Shown in pieces: positions 14,904 through 22,038 of a stretch of 29,405 nucleotides of DNA (position 1 is its first letter; each line of letters starts with the position of its first letter). A model generated the notes under the pieces. It was given only the letters and a program-made list of their open reading frames with translations. It did not search any database and was not told where the DNA came from. A program made the translations under genes and the position numbers. Source of the DNA: CAWULT01 sp963923455 (lineage in GTDB: Bacteria > Acidobacteriota > Vicinamibacteria > Vicinamibacterales > UBA2999); assembly GCA_963923455.1 (NCBI GenBank), contig CAWULT010000054.1, positions 1-29,405 of the forward strand, in the 5' to 3' direction.

Positions 14904-16925
14904 CTACTGCGGCACGGTGAACGCGACGAGCTCTCCCGCGTAGTTCCCCCCGCTGATGGCCACGACGAGGTACTGCTTGCCGTTCAGCATGTAGGTCATC
15001 GGCGACCCACTCTGCGGTGCGGGCATGTAGACCGCGCCAACCTCCTTGCCGGTCTGCTTGTCGTAGGCCCGCAGCATCGAGCCCCGCTGGCCCGACGGCG
15101 TCGGGCCGAATCCGGGCTCGCCGGCGACCACGAGCGTCTTCGTCACGAGGGTGCCGACGTTGCCGGGCCGCCCCGTCTTCGGGATGTCGAGGCCCTTGAG
15201 CAGCGGATGGTTCCGGATCCGCTCCGGCGTCTCGCCGTGCGCCACCTGCCAGACGAACTCGCCCGTGTCCATGTTGATCGCGGTGATGCGTCCGTACGGC
15301 GGCTTGATGAGCGGCAGGCCCTGGATCTCGAGTGACGTGGCCGCGCCGCCGGCGGCCCCTGTCGCCGAGCCCGACCCGCCCGTGCGGCGAGCGCCGCTGA
15401 GCACCGTGCCCTGGTGATACCGCACGTCCTGCGCGGTGCCCGGCGGAGGCGGCACGAGCCCCAGCGTGGCCACCTGGCTCTGCGAATGCACGTAGAGGAT
15501 GTGGGTCTCCGGGTCGTACGAGCCGCCGGGCCAGTTGGTCGCGGCGCCCTGGTTGCCCATCGCCAGCGTCGCGATCGGGCCTTCGGCGCGGCTGACGACC
15601 GGCGGCGTGAAGATCGGACCGATGCGGTACTTCTCGATCGCCTTCAGCGCCTCGGCCCGCAGTGCCGGCGTGAAGTCGATCAGGTCGTCGACGGCAAGAC
15701 CCTGCCGGTCGTACGCGGCGGGTTTCGTCGGGAACGGCTGCGTCGGTGAGTACTTCTCACCGGGCGTGTCGCCTTGTGGAACCGGTCGCTCCTCGATCGG
15801 CCAGATCGGCTCGCCCGTCACGCGGTCGAACACGTAGAGGAACGCCTGCTTGGTCGGCTGCGCCACGATCTTGCGTACGCGGCCATTGATCGTCACGTCG
15901 GCCAGGATGGGCGCGCACGGCAGATCCATGTCCCAGATGCCGTGGTGCACCAGCTGGTAGTGCCACTTGCGCTGTCCGGTCTTGAGGTCCACGGCGACGA
16001 GGCTCTCGCCGAACAGCGTGTTGCCCGGGCGCGCGCCTCCGTAGTAGTCGTGCGTCGGCAACTCCACCGGGAGGTAGGCGAGCCCCAGTTCCTCGTCGAC
16101 CGAGATCTGCGCCCAGACGCCCGTGTTGCCGCTGTAGGCCCACGAATCGTTCTCCCACGTCTCGCTGCCCACCTCGCCGGGCTGCGGAATCGTGCGGAAC
16201 ATCCACAGGCGCTTGCCCGTGCGGGCGTCGTAGCCCCGCACGGCGCCCTTCACGTTGCGGCGGCTCTTCGGGTTGGCGCCCGTCTCGAACGCGGCCCCGA
16301 CCAGCACGACGTTGCCGGCGACGATGGGCGTCGCGTGCAGGCCCACCGGTGCCGTGTCGAGGTCGAGATCCTGGTCGAACTCCGTCTTCAGGTCGACGAT
16401 GCCGGCCCTGCCGAATCCCGGCACGGGATTCCCGGTCTTCGCGTCGAGCGCCACCATCCGGTATCCCGGCGTCACGTAGATGACCCGCTCCTCCTTGCCG
16501 TCGGTCCAGTAGGCGAGCCCGCGGCCCGAGAGCTGTCGCGGCGCGGCCTCGCCGCGCGCGCCCTCGCGCTCGCCGTGGACCCACAGCAGCTCGCCGGTCG
16601 CGGCGTCGAGCGCGAACACGGACCGGCGCGTGCCGCCGGTCGAGAACAGCCGCCCGCCAACCATCAGCGGCGTGGTCTGGAGGTTGTACTCGGGACGGGG
16701 GCCCAGATTATCGGTCTTGAAGCGCCAGGCCACCTCGAGCGAACCGAAGTTGGACGCATTGATCTGGTCGAGCGCCGCATACCGCGTGTGTCCGAGGTCG
16801 CCGCCGTAGGTGCGCCACTCGCCGCGCGCCGCACCGCCCTGGCCGTGCAGGCCCGCCGTGGCCCACGCCACCATCACCGACGCCACCAATCCCGCCGCCG
16901 TCAACGCCCGTCGCTGTCGCCGCAT
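14904..16925 (-). CDS. PQQ-dependent membrane/periplasmic dehydrogenase (quinoprotein)
   Basis: Exported eight-bladed quinoprotein of 673 residues. Seen: a signal peptide (M-R-R-Q-R-R, hydrophobic core, G-L-H-G-Q), then W-R-T-Y-G-G-D-L-G-H-T-R-Y at the propeller start, repeated D-A-x-T-G-x-x-x-W blade ends such as A-A-T-G-E-L-L-W and V-T-G-E-P-I-W, a calcium/PQQ region with E-N-D-S-W-A-Y-S-G-N-T-G, and H-H-G-I-W-D-M-D-L-P carrying the catalytic Asp. It has no C-terminal cytochrome domain; a separate cytochrome c gene lies 71 bases upstream and is the likely acceptor. A Gly/Ser/Ala-rich loop interrupts a late blade. ATG 16925 follows an AGGA 7 bases upstream; ATG 16961 is an alternative. The substrate (alcohol or sugar) is unknown. 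Confidence 0.9.
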   Translation of the reverse strand: MRRQRRALTAAGLVASVMVAWATAGLHGQGGAARGEWRTYGGDLGHTRYAALDQINASNFGSLEVAWRFKTDNLGPRPEYNLQTTPLMVGGRLFSTGGTRRSVFALDAATGELLWVHGEREGARGEAAPRQLSGRGLAYWTDGKEERVIYVTPGYRMVALDAKTGNPVPGFGRAGIVDLKTEFDQDLDLDTAPVGLHATPIVAGNVVLVGAAFETGANPKSRRNVKGAVRGYDARTGKRLWMFRTIPQPGEVGSETWENDSWAYSGNTGVWAQISVDEELGLAYLPVELPTHDYYGGARPGNTLFGESLVAVDLKTGQRKWHYQLVHHGIWDMDLPCAPILADVTINGRVRKIVAQPTKQAFLYVFDRVTGEPIWPIEERPVPQGDTPGEKYSPTQPFPTKPAAYDRQGLAVDDLIDFTPALRAEALKAIEKYRIGPIFTPPVVSRAEGPIATLAMGNQGAATNWPGGSYDPETHILYVHSQSQVATLGLVPPPPGTAQDVRYHQGTVLSGARRTGGSGSATGAAGGAATSLEIQGLPLIKPPYGRITAINMDTGEFVWQVAHGETPERIRNHPLLKGLDIPKTGRPGNVGTLVTKTLVVAGEPGFGPTPSGQRGSMLRAYDKQTGKEVGAVYMPAPQSGSPMTYMLNGKQYLVVAISGGNYAGELVAFTVPQ

Positions 16926-16996
16926 ACCGTCGTCCTTTCGATCGCCGGGCCCGCTGCTCATGCCTGGCCTGTCACACACCGGGGAGGAGGCCCGCC

Positions 16997-17428
16997 TCAG
17001 GGCCGGTACATCCTGAAGGTGATCTGCTGAAGGGCGCCCGCGGCGCCGTCGAGCGAGGCCTGGCCGGCCGGGAAGCCGCCAACCTTCAGCATGTACGCGA
17101 GCAGGTCCGCGTTCTGCGTACGCGAGAGCGAGCCGGGCTTGTCCTGCGGCATCGAACCGCGCATGCGCTCGAAGAGGTCCGCCAGCGGGGCGCCGTCCCA
17201 GTTCGAGGCGAACGTGGTGCCGGTCAGCCCCGGGGCCGCTTCGGCGCCGGCGAGATCGGCCCCGTGGCAACCGGCGCACCGCTCGGCGTACAGGGTCGCA
17301 CCACGCATGGCCTGTTCGTCGGAGTACAGGCCGTCCCAGGTGGTCCGCGAGGTCTGGGCACCGGCGTACACCGAGCCCAGCAGGAAGACGGCGGATCCGA
17401 CGAAGAGTCCCCCTGGCATCGTTCGCAT
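16997..17428 (-). CDS. monoheme cytochrome c, partner of the PQQ dehydrogenase
   Basis: Periplasmic class I cytochrome c of 143 residues. Seen: a signal peptide (hydrophobic 7-20, Y-A-G-A-Q at 21-25), heme site C-A-G-C-H at 51-55 with the family G-A-D-L-A-G after it, a conserved P-G-L-T-G-T-T-F at 66-73, and likely axial Met93 in G-S-M-P. It lies immediately upstream of the PQQ dehydrogenase gene on the same strand and probably accepts its electrons. The start is ATG 17428; the ATG at 17419 is also possible, and neither has a strong ribosome-binding site. It is divergent from the SnoaL-like gene at 17651. Confidence 0.88.
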   Translation of the reverse strand: MRTMPGGLFVGSAVFLLGSVYAGAQTSRTTWDGLYSDEQAMRGATLYAERCAGCHGADLAGAEAAPGLTGTTFASNWDGAPLADLFERMRGSMPQDKPGSLSRTQNADLLAYMLKVGGFPAGQASLDGAAGALQQITFRMYRP

Positions 17429-17500
17429 CGACACGCCACAGCCCAGCCGGCGCGACGGCGCCACGTACCGCACGGGGACGCGCGCGCCGGCTTCCGCGGG

Positions 17501-17506
17501 AGTGTA
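17501..17506 (-). promoter_or_regulatory. candidate -10 element (TACACT) of the cytochrome/PQQ dehydrogenase operon
   Basis: TACACT on the minus strand lies 72 bases before the ATG at 17428, facing away from TAGACT at 17594-17599 in the divergent intergenic region. The -35 is not clear. Confidence 0.3.
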
Positions 17507-17593
17507 TCCGGGATCGGGACGAAACGGACGCGACACGTCGTGGCCAGCCGGCAGGCCGGGGTCACGACGGCGTGCCGGCGTGACGAAGTGCGC

Positions 17594-17599
17594 TAGACT
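17594..17599 (+). promoter_or_regulatory. candidate -10 element (TAGACT) of the SnoaL-like operon
   Basis: TAGACT lies 51 bases before the ATG at 17651. The same hexamer precedes other secreted-protein genes. The 17429-17650 region holds this element, the opposing TACACT, and no other visible gene. Confidence 0.4.
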
Positions 17600-17650
17600 C
17601 GCCCGCACGCAGGCCCGAGCGTTTCCCCTCGAGGCCGGGAGTCATCGATC

Positions 17651-18172
17651 ATGATCCCAGTTCGTCGCCTTCCCGTTCTCGCGGTGAGCTCGCTCCTGCT
17701 CCTCGCGACGACCGCCACCACCCCCCTCTGGGCCCAGTCGACACCGTCGGTCGAGGCACGCCTGCGCCGCTTCGAGGACAAGGAAGAGATCGCGCAGCTC
17801 CTGCTCGACTACGGACGCCACCTCGACGCCCGCGACTTCGCCGCCTACGCCGGCCTGTTCGCCCGCGACGGCCAGTGGAAGGGCGGCTTCGGCACCGTGT
17901 CTGGCCCCTCCAACATCAAGGCCTTCATGGAGAAGGCGATGCCGGGCGCGAACACCGCCCGCAACTATCACCTGCTGTCCAACTTCGTGATCACCGTGAA
18001 CGGCGACACGGCGACCGCGTGGTCACGCTGGGCGTTCGTGGTTCCCGGCCAGCAGGGCGGCGCGGCGATTGCCCAGGCCGGCCGCTACGACGACACCCTC
18101 GTGCGCGAGGACGGACGGTGGAAATTCAAGTCGCGCGTGGCCTCGAACGACACGGGCGCGCCGGCCCGGTGA
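17651..18172 (+). CDS. secreted SnoaL-like (NTF2 fold) protein
   Basis: Exported protein of 173 residues. A signal peptide (hydrophobic 8-25, cleavage near W-A-Q at 27-29) precedes one SnoaL_4-type NTF2-fold domain (about 38-165). Seen: E-E-I-A-Q-L-L-L-D-Y-G-R-H-L-D-A-R-D at 45-62, L-F-A-R-D-G-Q-W at 69-76, N-Y-H-L-L-S-N at 105-111 and a final D-G-R-W-K-F strand. The Asp/His placement resembles that of LinA-type dehydratases, so a lyase or isomerase activity is possible, but many family members only bind ligands. It is followed 43 bases later by the secreted family protein at 18216 and probably forms an operon with it. Confidence 0.82.
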   Translation: MIPVRRLPVLAVSSLLLLATTATTPLWAQSTPSVEARLRRFEDKEEIAQLLLDYGRHLDARDFAAYAGLFARDGQWKGGFGTVSGPSNIKAFMEKAMPGANTARNYHLLSNFVITVNGDTATAWSRWAFVVPGQQGGAAIAQAGRYDDTLVREDGRWKFKSRVASNDTGAPAR

Positions 18173-18215
18173 CCGGCCGCGCCGGAACTCGGCCCGTCGA
18201 GAGGAGACCGAACCG

Positions 18216-19103
18216 ATGAGACGCCTGACGCACACGCCTTTCTGGAACGCCGGACTCGCCGCGCTGTGCGCGGCCTCGGTAATGGACGCCCGCGTCCACG
18301 GCCAGGACGCGGCGGCGCAGCCGCAGCGGCCCAGCGTGCAGGTGGGCGTACCCGAGGGCCGTCCGGGCGCGGCGCGCCCGGCCGCGCCACCGCGCCAGCC
18401 GGCGGGCCCGCCCCGCCCGGCGCCGCGCAACGGTGCCGGACGGGCGCTGCTCGGCGGTGCCGCCCCGACGGAGAAGGGCGTTTGGCTGCCGCAGCCCGTC
18501 GTGCGCAACCCCCTGGGCATCGCCGACATTCCCTTCCAGCCGTGGGCACGGGCGCTCTTCAAGGACCGCGAGGCCAACGAACTCGAGCCGCACACGCGCT
18601 GCAAGCCGTCGGGCGCCTCGCGACAGTTCCTGACGCCGTACGGCGTGGAAATGGTCGAGATGCCGGAGCTGCAGCGCCTCTTCATCTTCGACATCGGCGG
18701 GCCTCACACCTTCCGCACCGTGTACATGGACGGCAGGTCGCACCCCGCGACGCTCGAGCCCACCTACTACGGCCACTCGATTGGATGGTGGGAGGGCGAC
18801 ACGCTCGTGATCGACACCGTCGGCTACAACGAGCGCTTCTGGCTCGATCGCGACGGCCTGCCGCACACGCAGCAGCTCCACACGCTGGAGCGCTTCACGC
18901 GGCTCGACTTTCCCTCGATGCGCTACGAGCTGACCATCGACGATCCGGGCGCCTACACGCGGCCCTTCAGCGGAGCGATGACGCTCCGCTGGGAGGCCGG
19001 CACCGAGCTCTTCGAGTACCAGTGCCAGCAGGCCAACTATGCGAGCGAGCTGATGGTCGGGACGTTCGAGAGGGCCGATCGCACCAGCGCGATCGTGCCG
19101 TAG
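18216..19103 (+). CDS. secreted protein of unknown function, paralogue of 3247-4260
   Basis: Exported protein of 295 residues. It has a signal sequence (10-30), then a Pro/Ala/Arg-rich low-complexity linker (about 33-75) and a conserved domain with H-T-R-C-K-P at 126-131, P-Y-G-V-E at 141-145, V-Y-M-D-G-R-S-H-P at 169-177 and W-E-G-D-T-L-V-I-D-T at 192-201, then L-E-R-F-T-R. The order of these motifs is shared with the protein at 3247-4260. The function is not recognised; no catalytic site known to me matches. The start at ATG 18216 has GAGGAGA upstream. It shares an operon with the SnoaL-like gene and is followed by a T-tract terminator. Confidence 0.8.
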   Translation: MRRLTHTPFWNAGLAALCAASVMDARVHGQDAAAQPQRPSVQVGVPEGRPGAARPAAPPRQPAGPPRPAPRNGAGRALLGGAAPTEKGVWLPQPVVRNPLGIADIPFQPWARALFKDREANELEPHTRCKPSGASRQFLTPYGVEMVEMPELQRLFIFDIGGPHTFRTVYMDGRSHPATLEPTYYGHSIGWWEGDTLVIDTVGYNERFWLDRDGLPHTQQLHTLERFTRLDFPSMRYELTIDDPGAYTRPFSGAMTLRWEAGTELFEYQCQQANYASELMVGTFERADRTSAIVP

Positions 19104-19126
19104 CCGAAGGACGGATCGGATCCTCG

Positions 19127-19146
19127 GCTCGGATCGAGCGATTTTT
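19127..19146 (+). terminator. intrinsic terminator after the SnoaL-like operon
   Basis: GCTCG (19127-19131), a 3-base loop and CGAGC (19135-19139) form a short stem followed by GATTTTT (19140-19146). It lies 23 bases after the stop of the upstream gene and is the only clear stem with a T-run noticed in the window. Confidence 0.6.
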
Positions 19147-19199
19147 CGCGAGAAATCACGATCCAAATCGGTTACTCTGTCACTCGATCGTCTGGAACA

Positions 19200-19215
19200 C
19201 CGGCGATTTCGCCGG
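19200..19215 (+). promoter_or_regulatory. hairpin in the 5' leader of the HU-like gene
   Basis: CCGGCGA (19200-19206) and TCGCCGG (19209-19215) are perfect inverted arms; a 6-bp stem with an ATTT loop is the most plausible form. It ends 7 bases before the GGAGG (19223-19227) that serves the GTG start. It could tune translation or act as an autoregulatory site. A TACTCT -10 candidate lies at 19173-19178. Confidence 0.45.
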
Positions 19216-19232
19216 AAAGAATGGAGGCACGA

Positions 19233-19538
19233 GTGGCCAAGCTGATGTCGAAGTCGGAGCTGATTTCCAAGCTCGCGGAGAAGTTCGCCGATAGCGTGAG
19301 CAAGAAGCACGTCAAGGGCGTGATCGAGCATCTCGCCGAGATCGGCTCGAAGGAACTGAAGAAGAACGGCGCGTTCCTGGTGCCTGGCTTCGCGAAGTTC
19401 GTCGTGATCAAGAAGCCCGCGACCAAGGCGCGGAAGGGCATCAACCCGTTCACGAAGGAGCCGACCATCTTCAAGGCCAAGCCGGCGCGCAAGGTCGTCA
19501 AGGCCCGCCCGGTCAAGGCCCTGAAGGACGCGCTCTAG
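19233..19538 (+). CDS. HU/IHF-family DNA-binding protein with a Lys/Arg-rich tail
   Basis: Basic nucleoid protein of 101 residues. Two N-terminal helices (S-K-S-E-L-I-S-K-L-A-E-K, then K-K-H-V-K-G-V-I-E-H-L) are followed by the HU core with G-A-F-L-V-P-G-F-A-K-F at 46-56 and the DNA-binding arm R-K-G-I-N-P-F-T-K-E-P at 67-77. The tail after residue 82 is repetitive in K, A, P, V and R, which differs from plain HU and recalls proteins with histone-like extensions. The GTG at 19233 is chosen because GGAGG lies 5 bases before it; the ATG at 19221 overlaps that site. It bends and compacts DNA in the cytoplasm. It is monocistronic, between two terminator-like structures. Confidence 0.88.
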   Translation: MAKLMSKSELISKLAEKFADSVSKKHVKGVIEHLAEIGSKELKKNGAFLVPGFAKFVVIKKPATKARKGINPFTKEPTIFKAKPARKVVKARPVKALKDAL

Positions 19539-19553
19539 CCGCTCGCGCGTCGC

Positions 19554-19608
19554 GGCGCCGACAGCCCCAGACCGGCTCATCGTCGGAGAGCCCTGGGGCT
19601 GAGGCGCC
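19554..19608. terminator. long stem-loop between convergent HU and DUF1232 genes
   Basis: Nested inverted repeats: GGCGCC (19554-19559) with GGCGCC (19603-19608), CAGCCCCAG (19562-19570) with CTGGGGCTG (19593-19601), and GGCTC (from 19574) with GAGCC (to 19592). Together they make about 20 paired bases with small bulges. There is no T-run on either strand. It probably ends transcription in both directions; a structured small RNA is the alternative. Confidence 0.6.
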
Positions 19609-19636
19609 GAGGCGTCCCTCCCGTGCGCGGCCCGGT

Positions 19637-19996
19637 TCAGGGCTCCCGTCGGAACTGGGCGTCGATCACGCCGTCCGACGCCGCCATCGGCTCGTACGGG
19701 GCTTTCCGCGCGATCGCGTCGCGGTGGAACAGCGCCGCGGCGGACGGCGCCAGCCGCACGAACGCGTTCACCGCCAGCACCAGCACGCCCAGGTCGTCGA
19801 GCTGCCCCAGCCCGGGCACGATGTCCGGCAGCACGTCGATCGGCGACAGCAGGTAGAGCACGGCCAGCACCGGCAGGGCCTTGAGCGCGGGCGACACCCG
19901 CGGCTCACGCAGCAGGCGCCACGCCAGTCGTGCGTCGGCCGCGAACGTCCGAAGCAGCCCCCATCGCCCCACCCACGACCTCGGACCAGGCGTCAT
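19637..19996 (-). CDS. DUF1232 (YkvA-like) small membrane protein
   Basis: Protein of 119 residues with the DUF1232 core: a hydrophobic segment P-V-L-A-V-L-Y-L-L (42-50) running into S-P-I-D-V-L-P-D (51-58) and then G-Q-L-D-D-L-G (64-70), the invariant signature of the family, followed by a second hydrophobic stretch (71-80). The biochemical role of DUF1232 proteins is unknown. The ATG at 19996 lies 6 bases after a GATGAT -10 candidate with TTGACC 16 bases further upstream, and no ribosome-binding site is visible, so it is probably leaderless. It is convergent with the HU-like gene. Confidence 0.87.
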   Translation of the reverse strand: MTPGPRSWVGRWGLLRTFAADARLAWRLLREPRVSPALKALPVLAVLYLLSPIDVLPDIVPGLGQLDDLGVLVLAVNAFVRLAPSAAALFHRDAIARKAPYEPMAASDGVIDAQFRREP

Positions 19997-20002
19997 GCGC
20001 CG

Positions 20003-20030
20003 ATCATCGCGCAGAACCCGCGCAGGTCAA
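20003..20030 (-). promoter_or_regulatory. promoter of the DUF1232 gene (TTGACC-N16-GATGAT)
   Basis: On the minus strand TTGACC (20030-20025) and GATGAT (20008-20003) are 16 bases apart, and the -10 ends 6 bases before the ATG at 19996. Confidence 0.55.
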
Positions 20031-20066
20031 GCGGGCGGCGGGGTCGCCAGGCGGTCGACGACCGCC

Positions 20067-20759
20067 CTAGGCCAGATGTGACTCGAGGAACGCCACCGCC
20101 TGCGGCCACACCCGGGCGGCCAGCGCGGCGTCGTAGGTGCCGAGCGCGTTGTGGGGCGCCATGAAGGCGTGGCCGGAGCCGGGATGCACGGTCAGGGTCA
20201 CGTCCTTGCCCATCGCCCGCAGCTTCGCCTCGAGCGCCCGGGCCGCCGCCGGCGGGAAGAACGAGTCGTGCTCGGCCACGTGCCCGTGGACCGCAGCCGT
20301 CAGCGTCGACCAGTCGGGCTCGGTGTCGCCCTGCGGGAATCCGTAGAACGGCACCACGGCCCTGACCTTGTCGCCACGGTTGGTCGCGATGATGAAGGCG
20401 AGCATGCCGCCCATGCAGAAGCCCACGACGCCGAGGCCCTTCCCGGTGACGGCAGGGTGGTTCGCGAGGAAATCGATGGCGCCGCTCATGTCCCTGCCGG
20501 CGCGGTCGGCCGGCAGGCTCTGCATCAGGTGCGCGGCCTTGTCCATCTCGTCGTGCTGCGCCAGCTCGCCGTGATAGAGATCGGGCGCCAGCGCCACGAA
20601 GCCGGCCGCACCCAGCCGGTCCGCCATCTCCTTGATCCCGGAGTCGAGCCCCCACCATTCCTGGATGACGAGAACGCCGGGGCCAGAGCCGCTCGGCGGC
20701 CTCACCAGATAGCCCGACGCGACGCTGCCATTGCTCGTGAATTCGACGGTTTCTGCCAT
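20067..20759 (-). CDS. dienelactone hydrolase family protein
   Basis: Cytoplasmic alpha/beta-hydrolase of 230 residues with the complete dienelactone hydrolase set: Glu34 in Q-E-W-W-G-L, the nucleophile elbow G-F-C-M-G-G at 113-118 (Cys115), Asp165 in E-H-D and His197 in G-S-G-H-A-F. Length and motif order match the family. Known: such enzymes open dienelactone in chlorocatechol breakdown, but most genomic copies have unknown ester or lactone substrates, and no catechol genes are nearby. The start is ATG 20759, 61 bases downstream of the MepK-like gene; there is no strong ribosome-binding site. The two genes may be co-transcribed. Confidence 0.9.
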   Translation of the reverse strand: MAETVEFTSNGSVASGYLVRPPSGSGPGVLVIQEWWGLDSGIKEMADRLGAAGFVALAPDLYHGELAQHDEMDKAAHLMQSLPADRAGRDMSGAIDFLANHPAVTGKGLGVVGFCMGGMLAFIIATNRGDKVRAVVPFYGFPQGDTEPDWSTLTAAVHGHVAEHDSFFPPAAARALEAKLRAMGKDVTLTVHPGSGHAFMAPHNALGTYDAALAARVWPQAVAFLESHLA

Positions 20760-20820
20760 GCGCGTGAAGAGACCAGAGGCGCCACTGGGCGCGGAGAGGC
20801 GGCCGGAGACCCGGACGCGT

Positions 20821-21366
20821 TTACCAGAAGCGGACGCGGCCGGTGTCGACGTGGACGAACTGCGACGCCGGGTAGTACCCGACACCGCCACGTCCGGCGG
20901 CGAGCGCCGCCTTCCGCAGCTTGGCTAGGGGCACGTCGGCAAGGCGGATGTCGATGGCCATGCCCTGCATGTGCAGGCTGCCGGAGGCCACCCCCTCGCT
21001 GTGCTGGCGCAGCATCGCGTTGGTGGCCGGCGACCGATAGCCCGAGATCACCTCGAACGACTTCGAGGTGCCGGTGGAGCCGGCCAGGCGGTACAACAGG
21101 TCCAGCAGGCCGGGATCGATTGCGTGAACGTCGCCCGTCCGGAAATCCCTGAGGAACTGGTTGACCGTGGCCAGGGCGTCGGGCAGGTATCCCGCGCCGT
21201 CGTAATACTCCACGCGGAGGCGCTCCGCGGTGTGAGTGTGGAAGAACTGGAGTTCGCGGGGCTCGGTGGCTGCGGCCAGCGCCCCCACGGGGGACAGGGC
21301 GACCGCCGGCACGGCGGCGGCCATGGACCAGAGAAACCGGCGGCGGGAAAGCGTCGTCTCGGCCAT
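20821..21366 (-). CDS. Tat-exported MepK/YcbK-like peptidoglycan L,D-endopeptidase (DUF882, M15)
   Basis: Exported zinc peptidase of 181 residues. Seen: a textbook Tat signal with S-R-R-R-F-L at 7-12, a hydrophobic stretch and A-L-A-A at 29-32; then the M15-type domain with S-G-Y-R-S-P at 108-113, S-L-H-M-Q-G-M-A-I-D-I at 130-140 (zinc ligands His132 and Asp139) and F-V-H-V-D-T-G at 170-176 (His172). Length agrees with E. coli MepK (YcbK), which cleaves Dap-Dap (3-3) crosslinks in the cell wall. A cell-wall remodelling role is likely. The ATG at 21366 lies 8 bases after GATAAT, with TTGACC further upstream, so it is near-leaderless. Confidence 0.9.
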   Translation of the reverse strand: MAETTLSRRRFLWSMAAAVPAVALSPVGALAAATEPRELQFFHTHTAERLRVEYYDGAGYLPDALATVNQFLRDFRTGDVHAIDPGLLDLLYRLAGSTGTSKSFEVISGYRSPATNAMLRQHSEGVASGSLHMQGMAIDIRLADVPLAKLRKAALAAGRGGVGYYPASQFVHVDTGRVRFW

Positions 21367-21374
21367 GCTCTTCG

Positions 21375-21404
21375 ATTATCGGCAGACTCCTCCGGGCCGG
21401 TCAA
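21375..21404 (-). promoter_or_regulatory. promoter of the MepK-like gene (TTGACC-N18-GATAAT)
   Basis: On the minus strand TTGACC (21404-21399) and GATAAT (21380-21375) are 18 bases apart. The -10 ends 8 bases before the ATG at 21366. Confidence 0.6.
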
Positions 21405-21433
21405 TGCGAAACAATTCCCGCCCCGGATCCGTG

Positions 21434-21462
21434 TGAAACCTTGGGCCGACTGGGGGGTTCTA
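21434..21462 (+). promoter_or_regulatory. candidate autoregulatory ECF-type promoter
   Basis: TGAAACC (21434-21440) and TTCTA (21458-21462) are separated by 17 bases. This differs from the TTGACC/TANNNT promoters nearby and resembles ECF-dependent promoters, whose -35 boxes commonly contain GAAAC or GGAAC. It lies 33 bases before the ECF sigma gene. Confidence 0.55.
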
Positions 21463-21495
21463 CCCTCCGTGACATCGGCCCGGCACCCGTGAGGC

Positions 21496-22038
21496 ATGAC
21501 CGACGCCGACGCGTTCGAGACCTTCGTGCGCAACTACCAGGACCTGGTGTACGGGCTCGCCGTGCGCCTGCTGGGCAATGCCTCGGACGCCGAGGATGTC
21601 GCCCAGACGGTGTTCCTGAAGGCGTACGAACGGTTCGAGGCGATCGGGCCCAGCCCGACGGCGGGCGGTTGGCTGAAGACGGTCACGACGCACCTGTGCC
21701 TGAACCACCTGACGCGCTACCGCGCCCGGTGGCGCTTCTTCAGCGAGCTGGGCCGGGTCGACGCGGAGGGGCACGAGGAGCCCTACGAGGCAAGCCTGGC
21801 GGCCGATGCCACCCCGGCCGTCGACCTGGAAACGGCGGACCGCCAGGCCCGGCTCGAAGCGTCGCTGCAGGGACTGCCGGCCCATCAACGCGTGCCGCTC
21901 GTGCTGTTCCACTTCGAGCAGTACAGCTACCAGGCCATTGCCGAGGCGCTCGGCGTGTCGCTGGGCAAGGTGAAGACGGACATCCACCGGGGCCGTGAGG
22001 CCCTTCGGCGGCAACTGGCGGACGACGATGCCCACTGA
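21496..22038 (+). CDS. ECF RNA polymerase sigma factor
   Basis: ECF sigma factor of 180 residues. Region 2 spans about 7-75, with the canonical D-A-E-D-V-A-Q-T-V-F-L-K-A-Y motif at 31-44. A short acidic linker follows, then region 4 (about 118-172) with Y-S-Y-Q-A-I-A-E-A-L-G-V-S-L-G-K-V-K as helix-turn-helix. It is complete and intact. The next gene, a membrane protein, overlaps its 3' end by 11 bases and is the likely anti-sigma; the third gene is a bactofilin/RDD membrane protein. An ECF-type promoter lies upstream, which suggests autoregulation. The start is ATG 21496. The signal sensed is unknown, but the operon points to the cell envelope. Confidence 0.93.
   Translation: MTDADAFETFVRNYQDLVYGLAVRLLGNASDAEDVAQTVFLKAYERFEAIGPSPTAGGWLKTVTTHLCLNHLTRYRARWRFFSELGRVDAEGHEEPYEASLAADATPAVDLETADRQARLEASLQGLPAHQRVPLVLFHFEQYSYQAIAEALGVSLGKVKTDIHRGREALRRQLADDDAH

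Noticed and set aside
15774..17030. 418-codon open frame on the plus strand opposite the PQQ dehydrogenase
   Set aside because: It has the composition of an antisense shadow and no recognisable motif; the minus-strand quinoprotein is certain.
19142..19155. AT-rich near-palindrome around TCGCGA upstream of the HU-like gene
   Set aside because: The T-run is better explained as the tail of the terminator stem at 19127-19139.
18126..19580. 484-codon open frame opposite the SnoaL-like, secreted-family and HU-like genes
   Set aside because: It spans three genes and a terminator on the other strand and has no signal, domain or ribosome-binding site.
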